DNA of 64,000 bases from JBCDJI01 sp964351865 (GTDB lineage Bacteria > Verrucomicrobiota > Verrucomicrobiia > Methylacidiphilales > JBCBYL01). This document shows, one piece after another, positions 54,038 through 62,998 of the stretch (position 1 is its first letter; every line of letters starts with the position of its first letter). A program made the translations under genes and the position numbers. Below the pieces are notes generated by a model. The model was given only the letters and a program-made list of their open reading frames with translations, searched no databases and had not been told where the DNA came from. The DNA lies in NCBI GenBank assembly GCA_964351865.1, contig CAYGPJ010000013.1, positions 38,179-102,178 of the forward strand. The letters run 5' to 3'.

Positions 54038-56470
54038 ATGCACACTTCATCGACTTCATTTTTCCGCTGCCTGCTAGCGAGCGTGCTCATCACCAGCGCG
54101 ACCCTGTCTCCGAGTCCGCTATCGGCTCAGAACAACGAAAACGTTCCGATGACGATGATGAGCACGCCGATCGAAGGCGTCATCAATAACTACCGCCTAT
54201 TGACCGGCCTGCAGATCATCGAAGGCGTCAACCTGAACAGTGGTGCCACCATCACCATTAAAACGGACGGCACCGTGCCCAAAGCGGAAGCGATCCGTCT
54301 GATCGAAGCGGCCTTGCTGCTGAACGGCATTGTGATTGTGCCCGCCGGACCGAATACCGTGAAGATCCTCAATTCCCAAACCCAGAACCCCCGCAGCGAA
54401 GGCCTGCCGATTTATACCGATCTGGCGCAACTGCCCCCCGGCGATCAAGTCGTCTCGTTTTTCACCAATCTGGAACACATCACTGCCGGTGAAGCCGTCG
54501 CGGCGCTGCAGGCGGCTACCATTCAAAGTAGTTACTCGGTGCTGCTGCCGGTCGAGAGCAACCAGTCGATCATCATGACCGAAAAGACCTCGGTGATTCG
54601 CCAACTGATGCAGCTCAAGCAATTGATCGATACCCCGCAAGCCAGCCTCAAGCGCGAATTCATCCAGTTGACCCGCGCCGATGCGGAAAAAGTCGCCGAG
54701 CAACTCCAGAATCTCATCCAATCCTCCTCGAATCGCAACACCGCCAATCGCAACACCCGCGGCAACAACAATAATAATCAAGCCAACCCGAATGTGCCGG
54801 TACCAGTTCCAGCGACCAACGGAGCCAATCCGAACGCGAATAGCAATGCGGACGCCATCGGCAGCCTCAACGCCGAGACGGTGAAAATTGTTCCAGACGC
54901 CCGCACCAACCGGATTCTGGTGGTCGCTCCCAAATCCAGTTTCGAATATATCAAACAACTGGTGCTCGACTTCGATTCCGCCATTGATTTCTCGCAACCC
55001 CTCACCCGCCCGCTACGCTACGTCAAAGCGGGAGAGATCCTGCCGGTGCTGGGCGAGTTTCTGGCGGAAGGCGATGAAGAAGTCACCATCACCGATGCCG
55101 AAAGCGACAGCGCCACAAATTCCGGCTCAGGAGGCGGTGGCGGCGGCAACAGCGGCAGCCTCTCGCGTCCCGATCAACTTTCCGATAGCGGGCTGGAATC
55201 CGCGCCGCAATCGCTGACCGTCGGCAAAACCCGTATCATTGCCGACCGCCGCAACAACTCGATTCTGATCATGGGCCCGACCGAGAACATCAATCGGGCC
55301 TCATCCATTCTCGACAGCCTGGACATTCCGGCTCAGCAGGTCTTCCTCTCGGCCGTCATCGGCCAGATCACACTGGACGACACCACCGAATTCGGGGTTG
55401 ATATCCTGCAACGCTTCGAACGTTCCGGCGACCTCGGCGGCGCGGGGCAGAACGTCACCAAGGCCGTCAGCGGAGGTTCTCTAATTGATCCCCGCACGCT
55501 GCTCAGCACCGGAGCCTTCCCCGCCGGAGCGGCTGGAACGGTGCTGTATGGCACCTTTACCGACACGCTGGATGTCTTTGTGCGCGCACTCAAATCCACC
55601 AACAACTTCAAAGTGCTGGCTCGTCCGACCGTCTTTACCACCAACAACAAAAAAGCCGTGCTGCTGGCCGGTCGGCGCGAACCGATTCCCACCCAGAGCC
55701 TTTCTTCACTCAATACTACCAACAACATCAACTCCTCCGTCACCACCAACGTGGACTTCGAAGATGTGGTGCTGAAACTGGAGGTCATCCCGCTGATCAA
55801 TTCAGACGATCAGGTGACTCTCACCATCGCCCAGCAAAACGACAGCCTGTCCGGCACCCGCATCATTGGCGGAAACAGTGTACCGATCATTAATACCCAG
55901 GAACTGCTCACCACCGTCACCGTCAACAATCGCAACACCGTCATCATCGGTGGATTGATCGAAGACTCTGCGCAGGATGAAACCACCGGACTGCCGATTC
56001 TTTCCGACATCCCCTTAATCGGAAACCTGTTCAAAACCACCACCCGTAACCGTCCCCGCCGCGAACTGGTCATTATGGTACAACCGGAAATCGTCAAGCG
56101 TATCGATGATGTCACCCCGACCAGCAACCGCCGGATCGGAGAAACCTTTGTGGGACCGAGTGCAGCAGAATTCAGCGAGACGGGCGGCAACCAGCGCACT
56201 AAACTGGATTCGATGTGGAAGTTGAAAGGAAAAGCGGAAGGTCAGACGCCTCCCCGCGCCGAAGTAGTGAACCCTGCCACCATCGAATTTATTCCGCCAG
56301 CAGAGATGCCACCAGCGCCGGCGGAAAACGCGATTCCCGTTCCGCCTGCTCCCTCCGTTGCACCGGTGGACCCCACACCGACCACCAGTGGAGCTGCCCT
56401 AGAAGATGCTGAATCTGAAGTCATGCTGGTGCAACCGCCCGGCATCGAACGCCCGCAGAACCCTCAGTAA
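54038..56470 (+). CDS. gspD: type II secretion outer-membrane secretin GspD
   Basis: 810 aa. Signal peptide (near SPLSA), N0/N1-N3 domains (for example PEAIRLIEAALLLNGIVIVPAG and QLTRADAEKVAEQLQNLI) separated by Asn-rich and Gly-rich linkers (about 231-275 and 365-385). The secretin core is about 440-690, with VFLSAVIGQITLDDTTEFGVDILQRFERSG, the gate region and LPILSDIPLIGNLFKTTTRNRPRRELVIMVQPEIV. A Pro-rich C-terminal extension follows. Complete and functional-looking. Confidence 0.95.
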   Translation: MHTSSTSFFRCLLASVLITSATLSPSPLSAQNNENVPMTMMSTPIEGVINNYRLLTGLQIIEGVNLNSGATITIKTDGTVPKAEAIRLIEAALLLNGIVIVPAGPNTVKILNSQTQNPRSEGLPIYTDLAQLPPGDQVVSFFTNLEHITAGEAVAALQAATIQSSYSVLLPVESNQSIIMTEKTSVIRQLMQLKQLIDTPQASLKREFIQLTRADAEKVAEQLQNLIQSSSNRNTANRNTRGNNNNNQANPNVPVPVPATNGANPNANSNADAIGSLNAETVKIVPDARTNRILVVAPKSSFEYIKQLVLDFDSAIDFSQPLTRPLRYVKAGEILPVLGEFLAEGDEEVTITDAESDSATNSGSGGGGGGNSGSLSRPDQLSDSGLESAPQSLTVGKTRIIADRRNNSILIMGPTENINRASSILDSLDIPAQQVFLSAVIGQITLDDTTEFGVDILQRFERSGDLGGAGQNVTKAVSGGSLIDPRTLLSTGAFPAGAAGTVLYGTFTDTLDVFVRALKSTNNFKVLARPTVFTTNNKKAVLLAGRREPIPTQSLSSLNTTNNINSSVTTNVDFEDVVLKLEVIPLINSDDQVTLTIAQQNDSLSGTRIIGGNSVPIINTQELLTTVTVNNRNTVIIGGLIEDSAQDETTGLPILSDIPLIGNLFKTTTRNRPRRELVIMVQPEIVKRIDDVTPTSNRRIGETFVGPSAAEFSETGGNQRTKLDSMWKLKGKAEGQTPPRAEVVNPATIEFIPPAEMPPAPAENAIPVPPAPSVAPVDPTPTTSGAALEDAESEVMLVQPPGIERPQNPQ

Positions 56471-56557
56471 TCAATCCATTTCTTATTGCTGATTGCTGAT
56501 TGCTCATTGCTGAATACTGATTACCCAATACTGAACGCTGATTACCTCTACCAAAAA

Positions 56558-58273
56558 ATGTCACCGCAATTTAAGGAACGCATTCTACACCTCGCCAGCC
56601 AGAGCGCTTGTCAGGATCTGAAAGCCTTTGCCGACAACATCAACCTCTCGGTCAAGAAGCACCAGAGCCTGGTCGAGAACACGCTGGATGCCCAACTGGT
56701 CGATGAACCGACGTTTCTGAAACTGCTCAGCGAAGAAGTCGGAATGGAATGGTACACTGAACCCGTCGTAACACTGGAGCAGGAAGCCCGGGACGCCTTC
56801 CCGGCGAGTCTGGCGTTAAAGTTCCAGATTCTCCCGGTCAACCATCAGGATGGTGAGTGGCATCTACTCACCTTTGATCCACTGAATCAACTCGCCGCCC
56901 AGAACATCGCCATGACGCTGGACGACCCGATCCGCTGGTCCATGTCGACCCGCTCGAAAATCAGGGAATCGCTGAAACAGACCTACGGGATCGGTGCGGA
57001 AACTTTTGAGCAAATTCTGGAGGGCCGCGACCCCGACTCGCTGCTCTCGGATGGTTCCAACGAAGTCAATATTCTCGATCAGGATGATCCGGAAGCCTCG
57101 GTGATTAAATTCGTGAATCAGATCATCCACGAAGCCATCGACTACCACGCGACGGATATCCACGTCGAACCGCTGGAACACGATCTACGCATCCGCTATC
57201 GCTTGGATGGCGTGCTGCAGGAAATCCCGGTTCCGTCTAATATCAAGATGCTGCAGTCCTCAGTCATTACCCGCCTGAAAATTATGGCCAACCTCGACAT
57301 CGCCGAGCGCCGCCTGCCGCAGGATGGACGTATCAGCCTGGAACTGAAAGGCCAGCCGCTCGATGTGCGTGTCGCCACCATTCCCACCATCTACGGCGAA
57401 ACCGTCAGCCTGCGTATTCTGGGGCAGGAGAAATTCAATCTGGAACGACTCAACCTTGAATCCCCTTTCGACAAACAAGTGGCCGCCCTGCTGAACGAGC
57501 CCAACGGCATCGTGCTGCTGACCGGCCCGACCGGTTGCGGGAAATCCACCAGCCTCTACACCTTTCTCTCGCAGCTCAATACGCGCGAGCGGCGTATCAT
57601 TACCATCGAAGATCCGGTGGAAAATAAACTGGCCGGGGTGATCCAGATCGCGGTTCGTCCAGAAATCGACCTCACCTTCGCGCGCGGCCTGCGCAGCATC
57701 CTGCGTGCGGATCCGAACGTGATCATGGTCGGAGAAATGCGGGACCTGGAAACAGCCGAGATCGCTATCCGCGCGGCGCTGACCGGTCACCTGGTTTTCT
57801 CCACTCTGCATACCAACGACGCTGTCGGCGGCATCACCCGTCTGGTCGACATGGGAGTCGAGCCGTTTCTGGTGGCATCCTCCGTGCGCGCTTTTATTGC
57901 CCAGCGACTGGTGCGCACCCTGTGCCCACATTGCAAAACCCCCGCGACTCCGCCGCAGGCCGAGCTGGACAAATACAAATTAAAGCTGCCAGAGGGTCAT
58001 CGAGTTCATCGCTCCGTCGGCTGTGAAAAGTGCCGCCAGACCGGCTACACCGGACGCGTCGCCATTTACGAAATCTGCCGCATCTCGCCCGACCTCCAGA
58101 ACGCCATCACCACCGGAGAAAACGCCAACCAACTGCGAGCGCGTGCCAAGAAAGAAGGCATGCTATCGCTGATCGAATACGGCTGGCTGAAAGTCACCGA
58201 GGGGCATACCACGCTGGAAGAAGTGCTGATGGTGGCCCAGCATGATACTGAAACGGTGGCGCAAGCGGGTTAA
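56558..58273 (+). CDS. gspE: type II secretion ATPase GspE
   Basis: 571 aa from the ATG at 56558 (MSPQFKERILHLA); the upstream part consists of short direct repeats (CTGATTGCTGATT-like). N-terminal domain about 1-130, then the ATPase core: Walker A GPTGCGKSTS, Asp box ITIEDPVE, Walker B-like VIMVGEMRDLETAEIA, and His box LVFSTLHTNDAVG. A four-Cys zinc site is in LCPHCKTP and VGCEKCRQTGYTGR. Powers the secretion pump with GspF, whose gene is about 450 bp downstream. Confidence 0.95.
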   Translation: MSPQFKERILHLASQSACQDLKAFADNINLSVKKHQSLVENTLDAQLVDEPTFLKLLSEEVGMEWYTEPVVTLEQEARDAFPASLALKFQILPVNHQDGEWHLLTFDPLNQLAAQNIAMTLDDPIRWSMSTRSKIRESLKQTYGIGAETFEQILEGRDPDSLLSDGSNEVNILDQDDPEASVIKFVNQIIHEAIDYHATDIHVEPLEHDLRIRYRLDGVLQEIPVPSNIKMLQSSVITRLKIMANLDIAERRLPQDGRISLELKGQPLDVRVATIPTIYGETVSLRILGQEKFNLERLNLESPFDKQVAALLNEPNGIVLLTGPTGCGKSTSLYTFLSQLNTRERRIITIEDPVENKLAGVIQIAVRPEIDLTFARGLRSILRADPNVIMVGEMRDLETAEIAIRAALTGHLVFSTLHTNDAVGGITRLVDMGVEPFLVASSVRAFIAQRLVRTLCPHCKTPATPPQAELDKYKLKLPEGHRVHRSVGCEKCRQTGYTGRVAIYEICRISPDLQNAITTGENANQLRARAKKEGMLSLIEYGWLKVTEGHTTLEEVLMVAQHDTETVAQAG

Positions 58274-58304
58274 AGGACGGGGGCCAGTGGGTGGGGATGT
58301 GCCG

Positions 58305-58450
58305 GGTAGTGTCCCGCGGCCGCGGGATCCTCAAAGCGCTGGGTGGTCACTACGGGAAAGCGGTTTGGTCCCGACACCCTGCGTGGTCGGGAGCCCTACC
58401 TTTTCCATATTCCTTATGTTGATATGTATGCGCGTCCGCGGGACACTACC
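58305..58450. repeat. MITE-like element with 15-bp terminal inverted repeats
   Basis: GGTAGTGTCCCGCGG (58305-58319) and its exact complement (58436-58450) bracket 116 bp without coding capacity. The interior also contains a CCGCGGCCGCGG palindrome. It sits between gspE and gspF. Confidence 0.65.
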
Positions 58451-58458
58451 TTACCCGC

Positions 58459-58500
58459 CCTCATTCTTGAATGTATCACGTGATACATTCAAGAATGAGG
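58459..58500. repeat. perfect 42-bp palindrome
   Basis: Two 21-bp arms meeting at CAC|GTG without a spacer (CCTCATTCTTGAATGTATCA.. and its complement). Too symmetrical for a simple terminator. It has no T-run. Adjacent to the MITE-like element. Confidence 0.9.
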
Positions 58501-58536
58501 TTGTCACCCTACATGTGGAGAAGCGAAAGCGTTGAA

Positions 58537-58586
58537 CGATTGGGGACGGAGGTAAATTCCAGAGAATTTACCTCCGTCCCCAATCG
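58537..58586 (+). repeat. GGGGACGGAG palindromic repeat, copy 3 (REP-like)
   Basis: 23-bp perfect arms CGATTGGGGACGGAGGTAAA.. (58537-58559) and complement (58564-58586), CAGA loop, with flanks GCGTTGAA and TGGGCAACCTC. Together with the two features before it, it fills the gspE-gspF gap, which has no other gene. Confidence 0.85.
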
Positions 58587-58727
58587 TGGGCAACCTCTGT
58601 TGATGTTAAGACGTAATTTGTAAACGCTGTAAGAATTCGAAGAAACGACTATGAGCTGATGTGGGGAAATGATCAGCCAGGCATTTTTAACTATTCTGCC
58701 CGCACTTCCTGCTCTACAAATAAAGCT

Positions 58728-59951
58728 ATGCCGCCTTTTCACTACGAAGCCGCCACCTACGATGGCCAGAAGACTTCCGGCACGCTGGAAGCCGTGGATC
58801 GGCGGGATGCACTGCTGCAGCTAGACCGCATGGATCTGCAGCCGATCACGTTGACGCAAAAAGGAGGTGTCGGTCGTTCCGATACTTCGATGGACCTGGG
58901 AGTGCCTCGACTCAATTCAAAGCAGATTATTATTTTTACCGAAGACCTCTGCGATTTGCTGGAGTCCGGATTGCAGTTAGATCCGGCGGTCGCCGTGCTG
59001 GAAAAGCGGCAAAGCAGCAGTTCGATCCGGTCTGTGGCCGGACGAATCCGCAAACAACTGCGGGAAGGTCACAACTTTTCCAATGCACTGGCGCAGGCGA
59101 CGCCTTCTTTCAGTCAGTTGTATTGCTCCATCGCTGAGGCGGGAGAAACCGGTGGGATCCTGCCGCGCATCCTGCGCCAACATGTTGTGTTCCTGAACGC
59201 GCTGGCGGAATTACGCGCGAAAGCAATTCAGGCGCTGATCTACCCCGCATTCATTCTGCTGGCGGGAGGTCTGGTGATGATTCTTTTTGTGACGCAACTG
59301 GTTCCCCAACTGGAGCAACTCTTCAGCCAGACCGGTAATGCTCCCCCCGTGCTGACGCAAATGCTGATGGCGACCAGTAGCTTTGTGCTGCATTACTGGT
59401 GGTTGCTGCTGGGTGCCGTTTTTGTCGGCATGGTGGCAGTTAAATTAGGGATTCAATCCGAGTCCGGCAAACTCTGGTGGGGACGCACTCAGCAGGCCAT
59501 GCCCGGCGTCGGGCCGATTCTGCGCGCCCACTTTCTGGCGCAGTTTTCTAAAACGCTCGGCAGCCTGCTGGCCAACGGGATTCCTTTACTGGCTGCGTTG
59601 AAGCTGATCCGCAACGGGATTGCCAATCCGTATTACGGTGCTGCACTGGATCGCGGCATCCGTGATGTCGGCGATGGCGCCAGCTTGAGCATGGCACTCC
59701 AAAAATCGGAAGCCTTTCCTCCCTTGTTTCTGGATCTGGTCACCGTCGGGGAACAAACGGGGCAACTGGCTCGCTCGCTGGAAAAAGCCAGCAATCGTTT
59801 TGAGAAAGAAATGGATGTCAAAATCCGGCAGTTGATCGGCATGATCGGACCGGCTGTCATCATCGTGCTGGCATTCGTGGTGGGGGTGGTGACGTATTCT
59901 GTGATTACCAGTATTTTTGAGGCGGTGCAGGGAGTGCGTTCCCGATTTTAG
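58728..59951 (+). CDS. gspF: type II secretion inner-membrane protein GspF
   Basis: 407 aa from the ATG at 58728. Two homologous halves, each ending with conserved membrane helices. N-terminal FHYEAATYDGQKTSGTLEAVDRRDALLQLDRMDLQP, the family TEDLCDLLESGLQLDPAVAVLE segment and the later AETGETGGILPRIL-like and GEQTGQLARSLEKASNRFEKEMD motifs are GspF/PilC hallmarks. Works with GspE. Full length. Confidence 0.93.
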   Translation: MPPFHYEAATYDGQKTSGTLEAVDRRDALLQLDRMDLQPITLTQKGGVGRSDTSMDLGVPRLNSKQIIIFTEDLCDLLESGLQLDPAVAVLEKRQSSSSIRSVAGRIRKQLREGHNFSNALAQATPSFSQLYCSIAEAGETGGILPRILRQHVVFLNALAELRAKAIQALIYPAFILLAGGLVMILFVTQLVPQLEQLFSQTGNAPPVLTQMLMATSSFVLHYWWLLLGAVFVGMVAVKLGIQSESGKLWWGRTQQAMPGVGPILRAHFLAQFSKTLGSLLANGIPLLAALKLIRNGIANPYYGAALDRGIRDVGDGASLSMALQKSEAFPPLFLDLVTVGEQTGQLARSLEKASNRFEKEMDVKIRQLIGMIGPAVIIVLAFVVGVVTYSVITSIFEAVQGVRSRF

Positions 59952-60140
59952 AGCGTTTCTGAATTATACCGGATCAAAATGATTAAGCCGCGAAATACGC
60001 TAAAATTTTCTCCCAGAAACCCGAAGAATTTCCCGTTTCCCGTTTCCCGTTTTCGCCTACTTAGCGTATTTAACGTTTATCCCAAGCTTGCCGTGTCCTG
60101 GCTTATTCAAATTGATTTGGTATTAAGCCATGACACTGAT

Positions 60141-60249
60141 GAAGGTGGCCCACGATAGGGGACGGAGTAATATTTTCTGTGCAAGCGGTATTGGCCCTTT
60201 GAAAACAGGAGGGGAAGAAAAAATTACTCCGTCCCCTATCGTTCAGCGC
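60141..60249 (-). repeat. GGGGACGGAG palindromic repeat, copy 4 (REP-like)
   Basis: Inverted copy of the element at 43491-43597: arms CGATAGGGGACGGAGTAAT at 60153-60171 and complement at 60223-60241, outer flanks GAAGGTGGCCCA and TTCAGCGC. The two copies share about 35 bp at each end with a diverged middle. Confidence 0.85.
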
Positions 60250-60298
60250 TTTGGTAAATCGATACAGGATGTCTCTATTAGTCCATTGCACCTATAGT

Positions 60299-60396
60299 GA
60301 AGGGTAGGGCGGGTTGTCCCCAACGTGCCGATCCCGACACCCAGTATTATCGGGAGGCAGAACCCGGCGCCTTGGGGACAAGACGCCCTACCCTTC
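60299..60396. repeat. 98-bp inverted-repeat element
   Basis: GAAGGGTAGGGCGGGTTGTC.. at 60299-60323 and its complement at 60372-60396 match at 23 of 25 positions. Related GGTTTG/CCGCCCTACC pieces occur near 46650 and 48670-48693. MITE-like or REP-like. Confidence 0.65.
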
Positions 60397-60416
60397 CCTC
60401 CTGATTACGTGGCAGA

Positions 60417-61286
60417 CTAAGTTTGGACGAGTAATCGCTCCACCATCTGCTCCGCTTGTGCGCCGTAGCCTCCGCCAAACAGGTTATAATGATTCAGCAC
60501 GTGGTAGAGGTTGTATAAGTCCTTGCGTTGCTGGTAGCCGGCATCTAGCGGCCAGGACTGCTGGTAGGCCGCATAAAATTCAGTCCCGAACCCTCCGAAC
60601 ATTTCGGTAAAGGCCAGATCCGTTTCCCGGTCTCCGTAGTAACAGGCCGGGTCAAACAATACGGGTCGCCCCTGCTCATCCATGGCGGCATTGCCGCCCC
60701 ACAAATCTCCGTGCAGCAATGATGGCTGCGGATGATAGTCGCAGAAAAAATGCACTATCGAGTCACATAGTGTGCCCGCCCCCGCCACGTGCAGGCCGTT
60801 TTGAGCCGCAAGGTCGAATTGGAACTGGAGTCGCTGCTCCGCATAAAAATCCGACCAGCACTCCGTCCATTCATTTGGCTGCGGCGTTGCGCCGATAGTA
60901 TTGTCGCGATGCCATCCGAACTGCGCTGCGGTCTGACGATGCAGCTCAGCCAACTGCTGCCCCAGCAGGGCTTGGGCCGGGGCATTAAGTGACGTTAACG
61001 CCAAGTGTTCCAGCACCAGAAACGAATTTGAATCGCAGACACCGGTGCAGATCGGCTGTGGAATACAGAGTGCTTGTGCCTGGGCTAACGCCTGAAGTCC
61101 CTCGGCTTCAGCGGTAAACATTTGCAGAAAAGAAGCCTGATTCACTTTTACAAAATAGACCGCCTCGCCGGCAGCTACTTGGTAGGCCTGATGAATGCAC
61201 CCGCCTGCGACAGGTTCCGTGCTTTGGATCAGAGGGGTCTGCCCCGTTGCTGCACCGATCGCATCCGAAACCGCGTTCCAGTTCAT
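60417..61286 (-). CDS. fructosamine kinase-family protein
   Basis: 289 aa from the ATG at 61286 (MNWNAVSDAIGAATG). The longer frame upstream overlaps the phosphatase gene and lacks a sensible start. Aminoglycoside-phosphotransferase fold: Lys in YFVKVN, catalytic loop LLHGDLWGGNAAMD and metal-binding FDPACYYGDRETDLAFTEMFGG, typical of fructosamine-3-kinases that repair glycated proteins. Ten bp downstream of the tyrosine phosphatase gene, a pairing also seen in other bacteria, so the two may act together. Confidence 0.88.
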   Translation of the reverse strand: MNWNAVSDAIGAATGQTPLIQSTEPVAGGCIHQAYQVAAGEAVYFVKVNQASFLQMFTAEAEGLQALAQAQALCIPQPICTGVCDSNSFLVLEHLALTSLNAPAQALLGQQLAELHRQTAAQFGWHRDNTIGATPQPNEWTECWSDFYAEQRLQFQFDLAAQNGLHVAGAGTLCDSIVHFFCDYHPQPSLLHGDLWGGNAAMDEQGRPVLFDPACYYGDRETDLAFTEMFGGFGTEFYAAYQQSWPLDAGYQQRKDLYNLYHVLNHYNLFGGGYGAQAEQMVERLLVQT

Positions 61287-61296
61287 GGTAAATTTA

Positions 61297-61788
61297 TTAT
61301 TTATGCTCCAACTGTGTCTCAATTTCGGCCAGCACTCCGCGGCAGCCATCTTCGAGCAAATCCAGCACGACTTCAAACCCACTCGCTCCACCATAGTAGG
61401 GATCCGGCACGGAATCGGCCTGATGGTTGGCACAAAAATCACAAAACGACTTCACGCGGGCTCGTTGCTGATCGTTTGCCGCCAGTGCCAGCACGTTATG
61501 GTAATTGTCGTCATCCATGGTGAGAATGAGATCAAACTCATCCAGATCGCCCACGTGAATCTGGCGAGCGCGACTGGTCAGACGGTAGCCTCGCTGTTGG
61601 GCAGCCTGCCGCATGCGGGAATCGGCCGGATCACCCGCGTGGTATCCCAGCGTTCCGGCAGAATCGATATGGATTTGATCGCTCAATCCGGCTGCATCCA
61701 CCAGCGACTGCAAAACGCCTTCGCCGGCCGGAGAACGGCAAATGTTTCCCATGCAAACGAATAATACACTATATGGCTTAACACTCAT
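61297..61788 (-). CDS. low-molecular-weight protein tyrosine phosphatase
   Basis: 163 aa. Active-site P-loop C12-M-G-N-I-C-R18-S-P near the N-terminus (SVLFVCMGNICRSPAGEG), with the acid loop D in VPDPYYGG (about 130-137). Dephosphorylates Tyr-phosphorylated proteins; in many bacteria regulates exopolysaccharide. Upstream of the fructosamine kinase-like gene (10-bp gap) and probably co-transcribed with it. Confidence 0.92.
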   Translation of the reverse strand: MSVKPYSVLFVCMGNICRSPAGEGVLQSLVDAAGLSDQIHIDSAGTLGYHAGDPADSRMRQAAQQRGYRLTSRARQIHVGDLDEFDLILTMDDDNYHNVLALAANDQQRARVKSFCDFCANHQADSVPDPYYGGASGFEVVLDLLEDGCRGVLAEIETQLEHK

Positions 61789-61834
61789 GAATATTTCGGG
61801 ATTTCAACAAATTTATCGGTATCAGGTTTAGTGA

Positions 61835-61969
61835 TCTAGTAGTTCATGCCACATGATATGGCGGGAACTGTAGGCCGAGATTGCATCTCGGCTCCTTTTA
61901 AACTGTCGAGATGTAATCTCAACCTACATTTTATTAAACCCGTCATATCACGTGGCACAGACTACTAGA
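61835..61969. repeat. 135-bp MITE-like element
   Basis: Terminal inverted repeats of about 31 bp (TCTAGTAGTTCATGCCACAT.. at 61835; complement at 61969), 26 of 31 matching, with CATATCACGTGGCA-type ends. The interior has a second hairpin, GTAGGCCGAGATTGCATCTC. Similar GGCCGAGA..TCTCGG hairpins are at 46541-46565 and 48579-48603. No coding capacity. Confidence 0.65.
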
Positions 61970-62005
61970 ATGAATCATTTCTAATTAAAACACGTCTTAT
62001 TTAAC

Positions 62006-62191
62006 ATGATTAACAAAATTCCCTCATCACCTAAAAAGCCCGTTCGCGAGTCACCCCGGATGGTAAAGTGTTCCGCTCGGTCGGTAAAGCGAACCAGTCC
62101 GGAAATGCAGCATTATTTCGAGGAGCGGGTCAGGAAAACTTTGCGTCTGAACGTCGTTGCGCTGAAACTGGCTGGCCTGTTGAAGAAATAA
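62006..62191 (+). CDS. hypothetical small basic protein (61 aa)
   Basis: 61 aa, Lys/Arg-rich, with a helix MQHYFEERVRKTLRLNVVALKLAGLLKK at its C-terminus. No family recognised and no clear Shine-Dalgarno sequence. It is in the spacer between an IR element and a convergent membrane protein. Real gene status uncertain. Confidence 0.35.
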   Translation: MINKIPSSPKKPVRESPRMVKCSARSVKRTSPEMQHYFEERVRKTLRLNVVALKLAGLLKK

Positions 62192-62210
62192 AATCTCTCG
62201 CAGAGAGGCC

Positions 62211-62405
62211 TCAGGACTCATCTGCAGCGGCAGCGTAGCCCAAACCGGACAGCAACAGCAAGAGACCTAAGATAATGGCAAACCAGATGATCGCGGTAAA
62301 GATCGGGCCATCCAGCAGACGGACCCCATCGAGGTAGGTAAAGGTTCCAATAAGACCGGCTCCTTTGAGAGCCATAAAGCCACCGACGATCTGTTGACGA
62401 TTCAT
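62211..62405 (-). CDS. hypothetical small membrane protein
   Basis: 64 aa from the ATG at 62405 (MNRQQIVGGFMALKG); an upstream ATG at 62420 is also possible. One strongly hydrophobic segment (about 37-57, PIFTAIIWFAIILGLLLLLSG), so a single-pass inner-membrane protein. No family recognised. Lies between the divergent 61-aa ORF and the TPR gene. Confidence 0.5.
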   Translation of the reverse strand: MNRQQIVGGFMALKGAGLIGTFTYLDGVRLLDGPIFTAIIWFAIILGLLLLLSGLGYAAAADES

Positions 62406-62521
62406 GTAGAGAAGATCCACGGGATTCGGCTTTTCGTCAATTCCAAATCGGCGTTATTGAAGGTTGCGCGCAGAAAGGCGCGGATTATGCTTTAAGTGAA
62501 GGGACTACATTCTATTCCGCC

Positions 62522-62989
62522 ATGAAAGAAGAGCGACATATCACAGCAGCGCTAGGTTATCTGGAACTGGGAATGTTCGACGAAGCCGTCGATGAACTGC
62601 ATTGCCTGCCGGTGGAACGCCTGGCGCATCCGGGCATCCTGCAACTCGAGTCCACCATCCAGATTCGTGGCGGCCGCTACGAACAGGCACTCGAAATTTC
62701 CAATCACCTCTGCCAGATTTCACCGGAACATCCGATGCCCTGGCTGGACAAGGCCTTCTGCCTGCATGAAATGCATCGCACCAGTGAAGCCCGTCAATGT
62801 CTGCTGAATGGTCCTGCCTCTTTAAAGCAGGAAGCCACTTACTATTACAACATGGCATGTTATGACGCCCAACTGGGGTCGATTGATCAGGCACGGCATT
62901 ATCTGGAACGCGCAGTGAGTATGAATGCTCATTTTTTACTGGTATCAAAAAATGATCCCGACCTTGCACCACTCTACGAGTCGTTGTAG
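62522..62989 (+). CDS. TPR-repeat protein
   Basis: 155 aa without signal. Two to three tetratricopeptide-like hairpins: ALGYLELGMFDEAVDELHCLP, QIRGGRYEQALEISNHLCQISPEHP and DAQLGSIDQARHYLERAVSMN. Typical small cytosolic TPR scaffold. Nine bp upstream of the antiporter gene on the same strand. Role unknown. Confidence 0.8.
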   Translation: MKEERHITAALGYLELGMFDEAVDELHCLPVERLAHPGILQLESTIQIRGGRYEQALEISNHLCQISPEHPMPWLDKAFCLHEMHRTSEARQCLLNGPASLKQEATYYYNMACYDAQLGSIDQARHYLERAVSMNAHFLLVSKNDPDLAPLYESL

Positions 62990-62998
62990 CGTCTGCCC

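Larger units (their letters stand above)
59952..60416. other. intergenic region with several repeats, no gene
   Basis: No gene. It holds a short tandem stretch of CCCGTTT units (about 60029-60053), CGCGAAATACGCTAAA-type inverted sequence, the GGGGACGGAG element (60141-60249) and the inverted repeat at 60299-60396. It lies at the convergent ends of gspF and the fructosamine kinase-like gene. Confidence 0.6.

Noticed and set aside
54197..54997. Minus-strand ORF (266 aa) inside gspD
   Set aside because: Antisense shadow of the secretin N-domains.
60103..60291. 62-aa minus-strand ORF
   Set aside because: Runs through the same repeat; not a gene.
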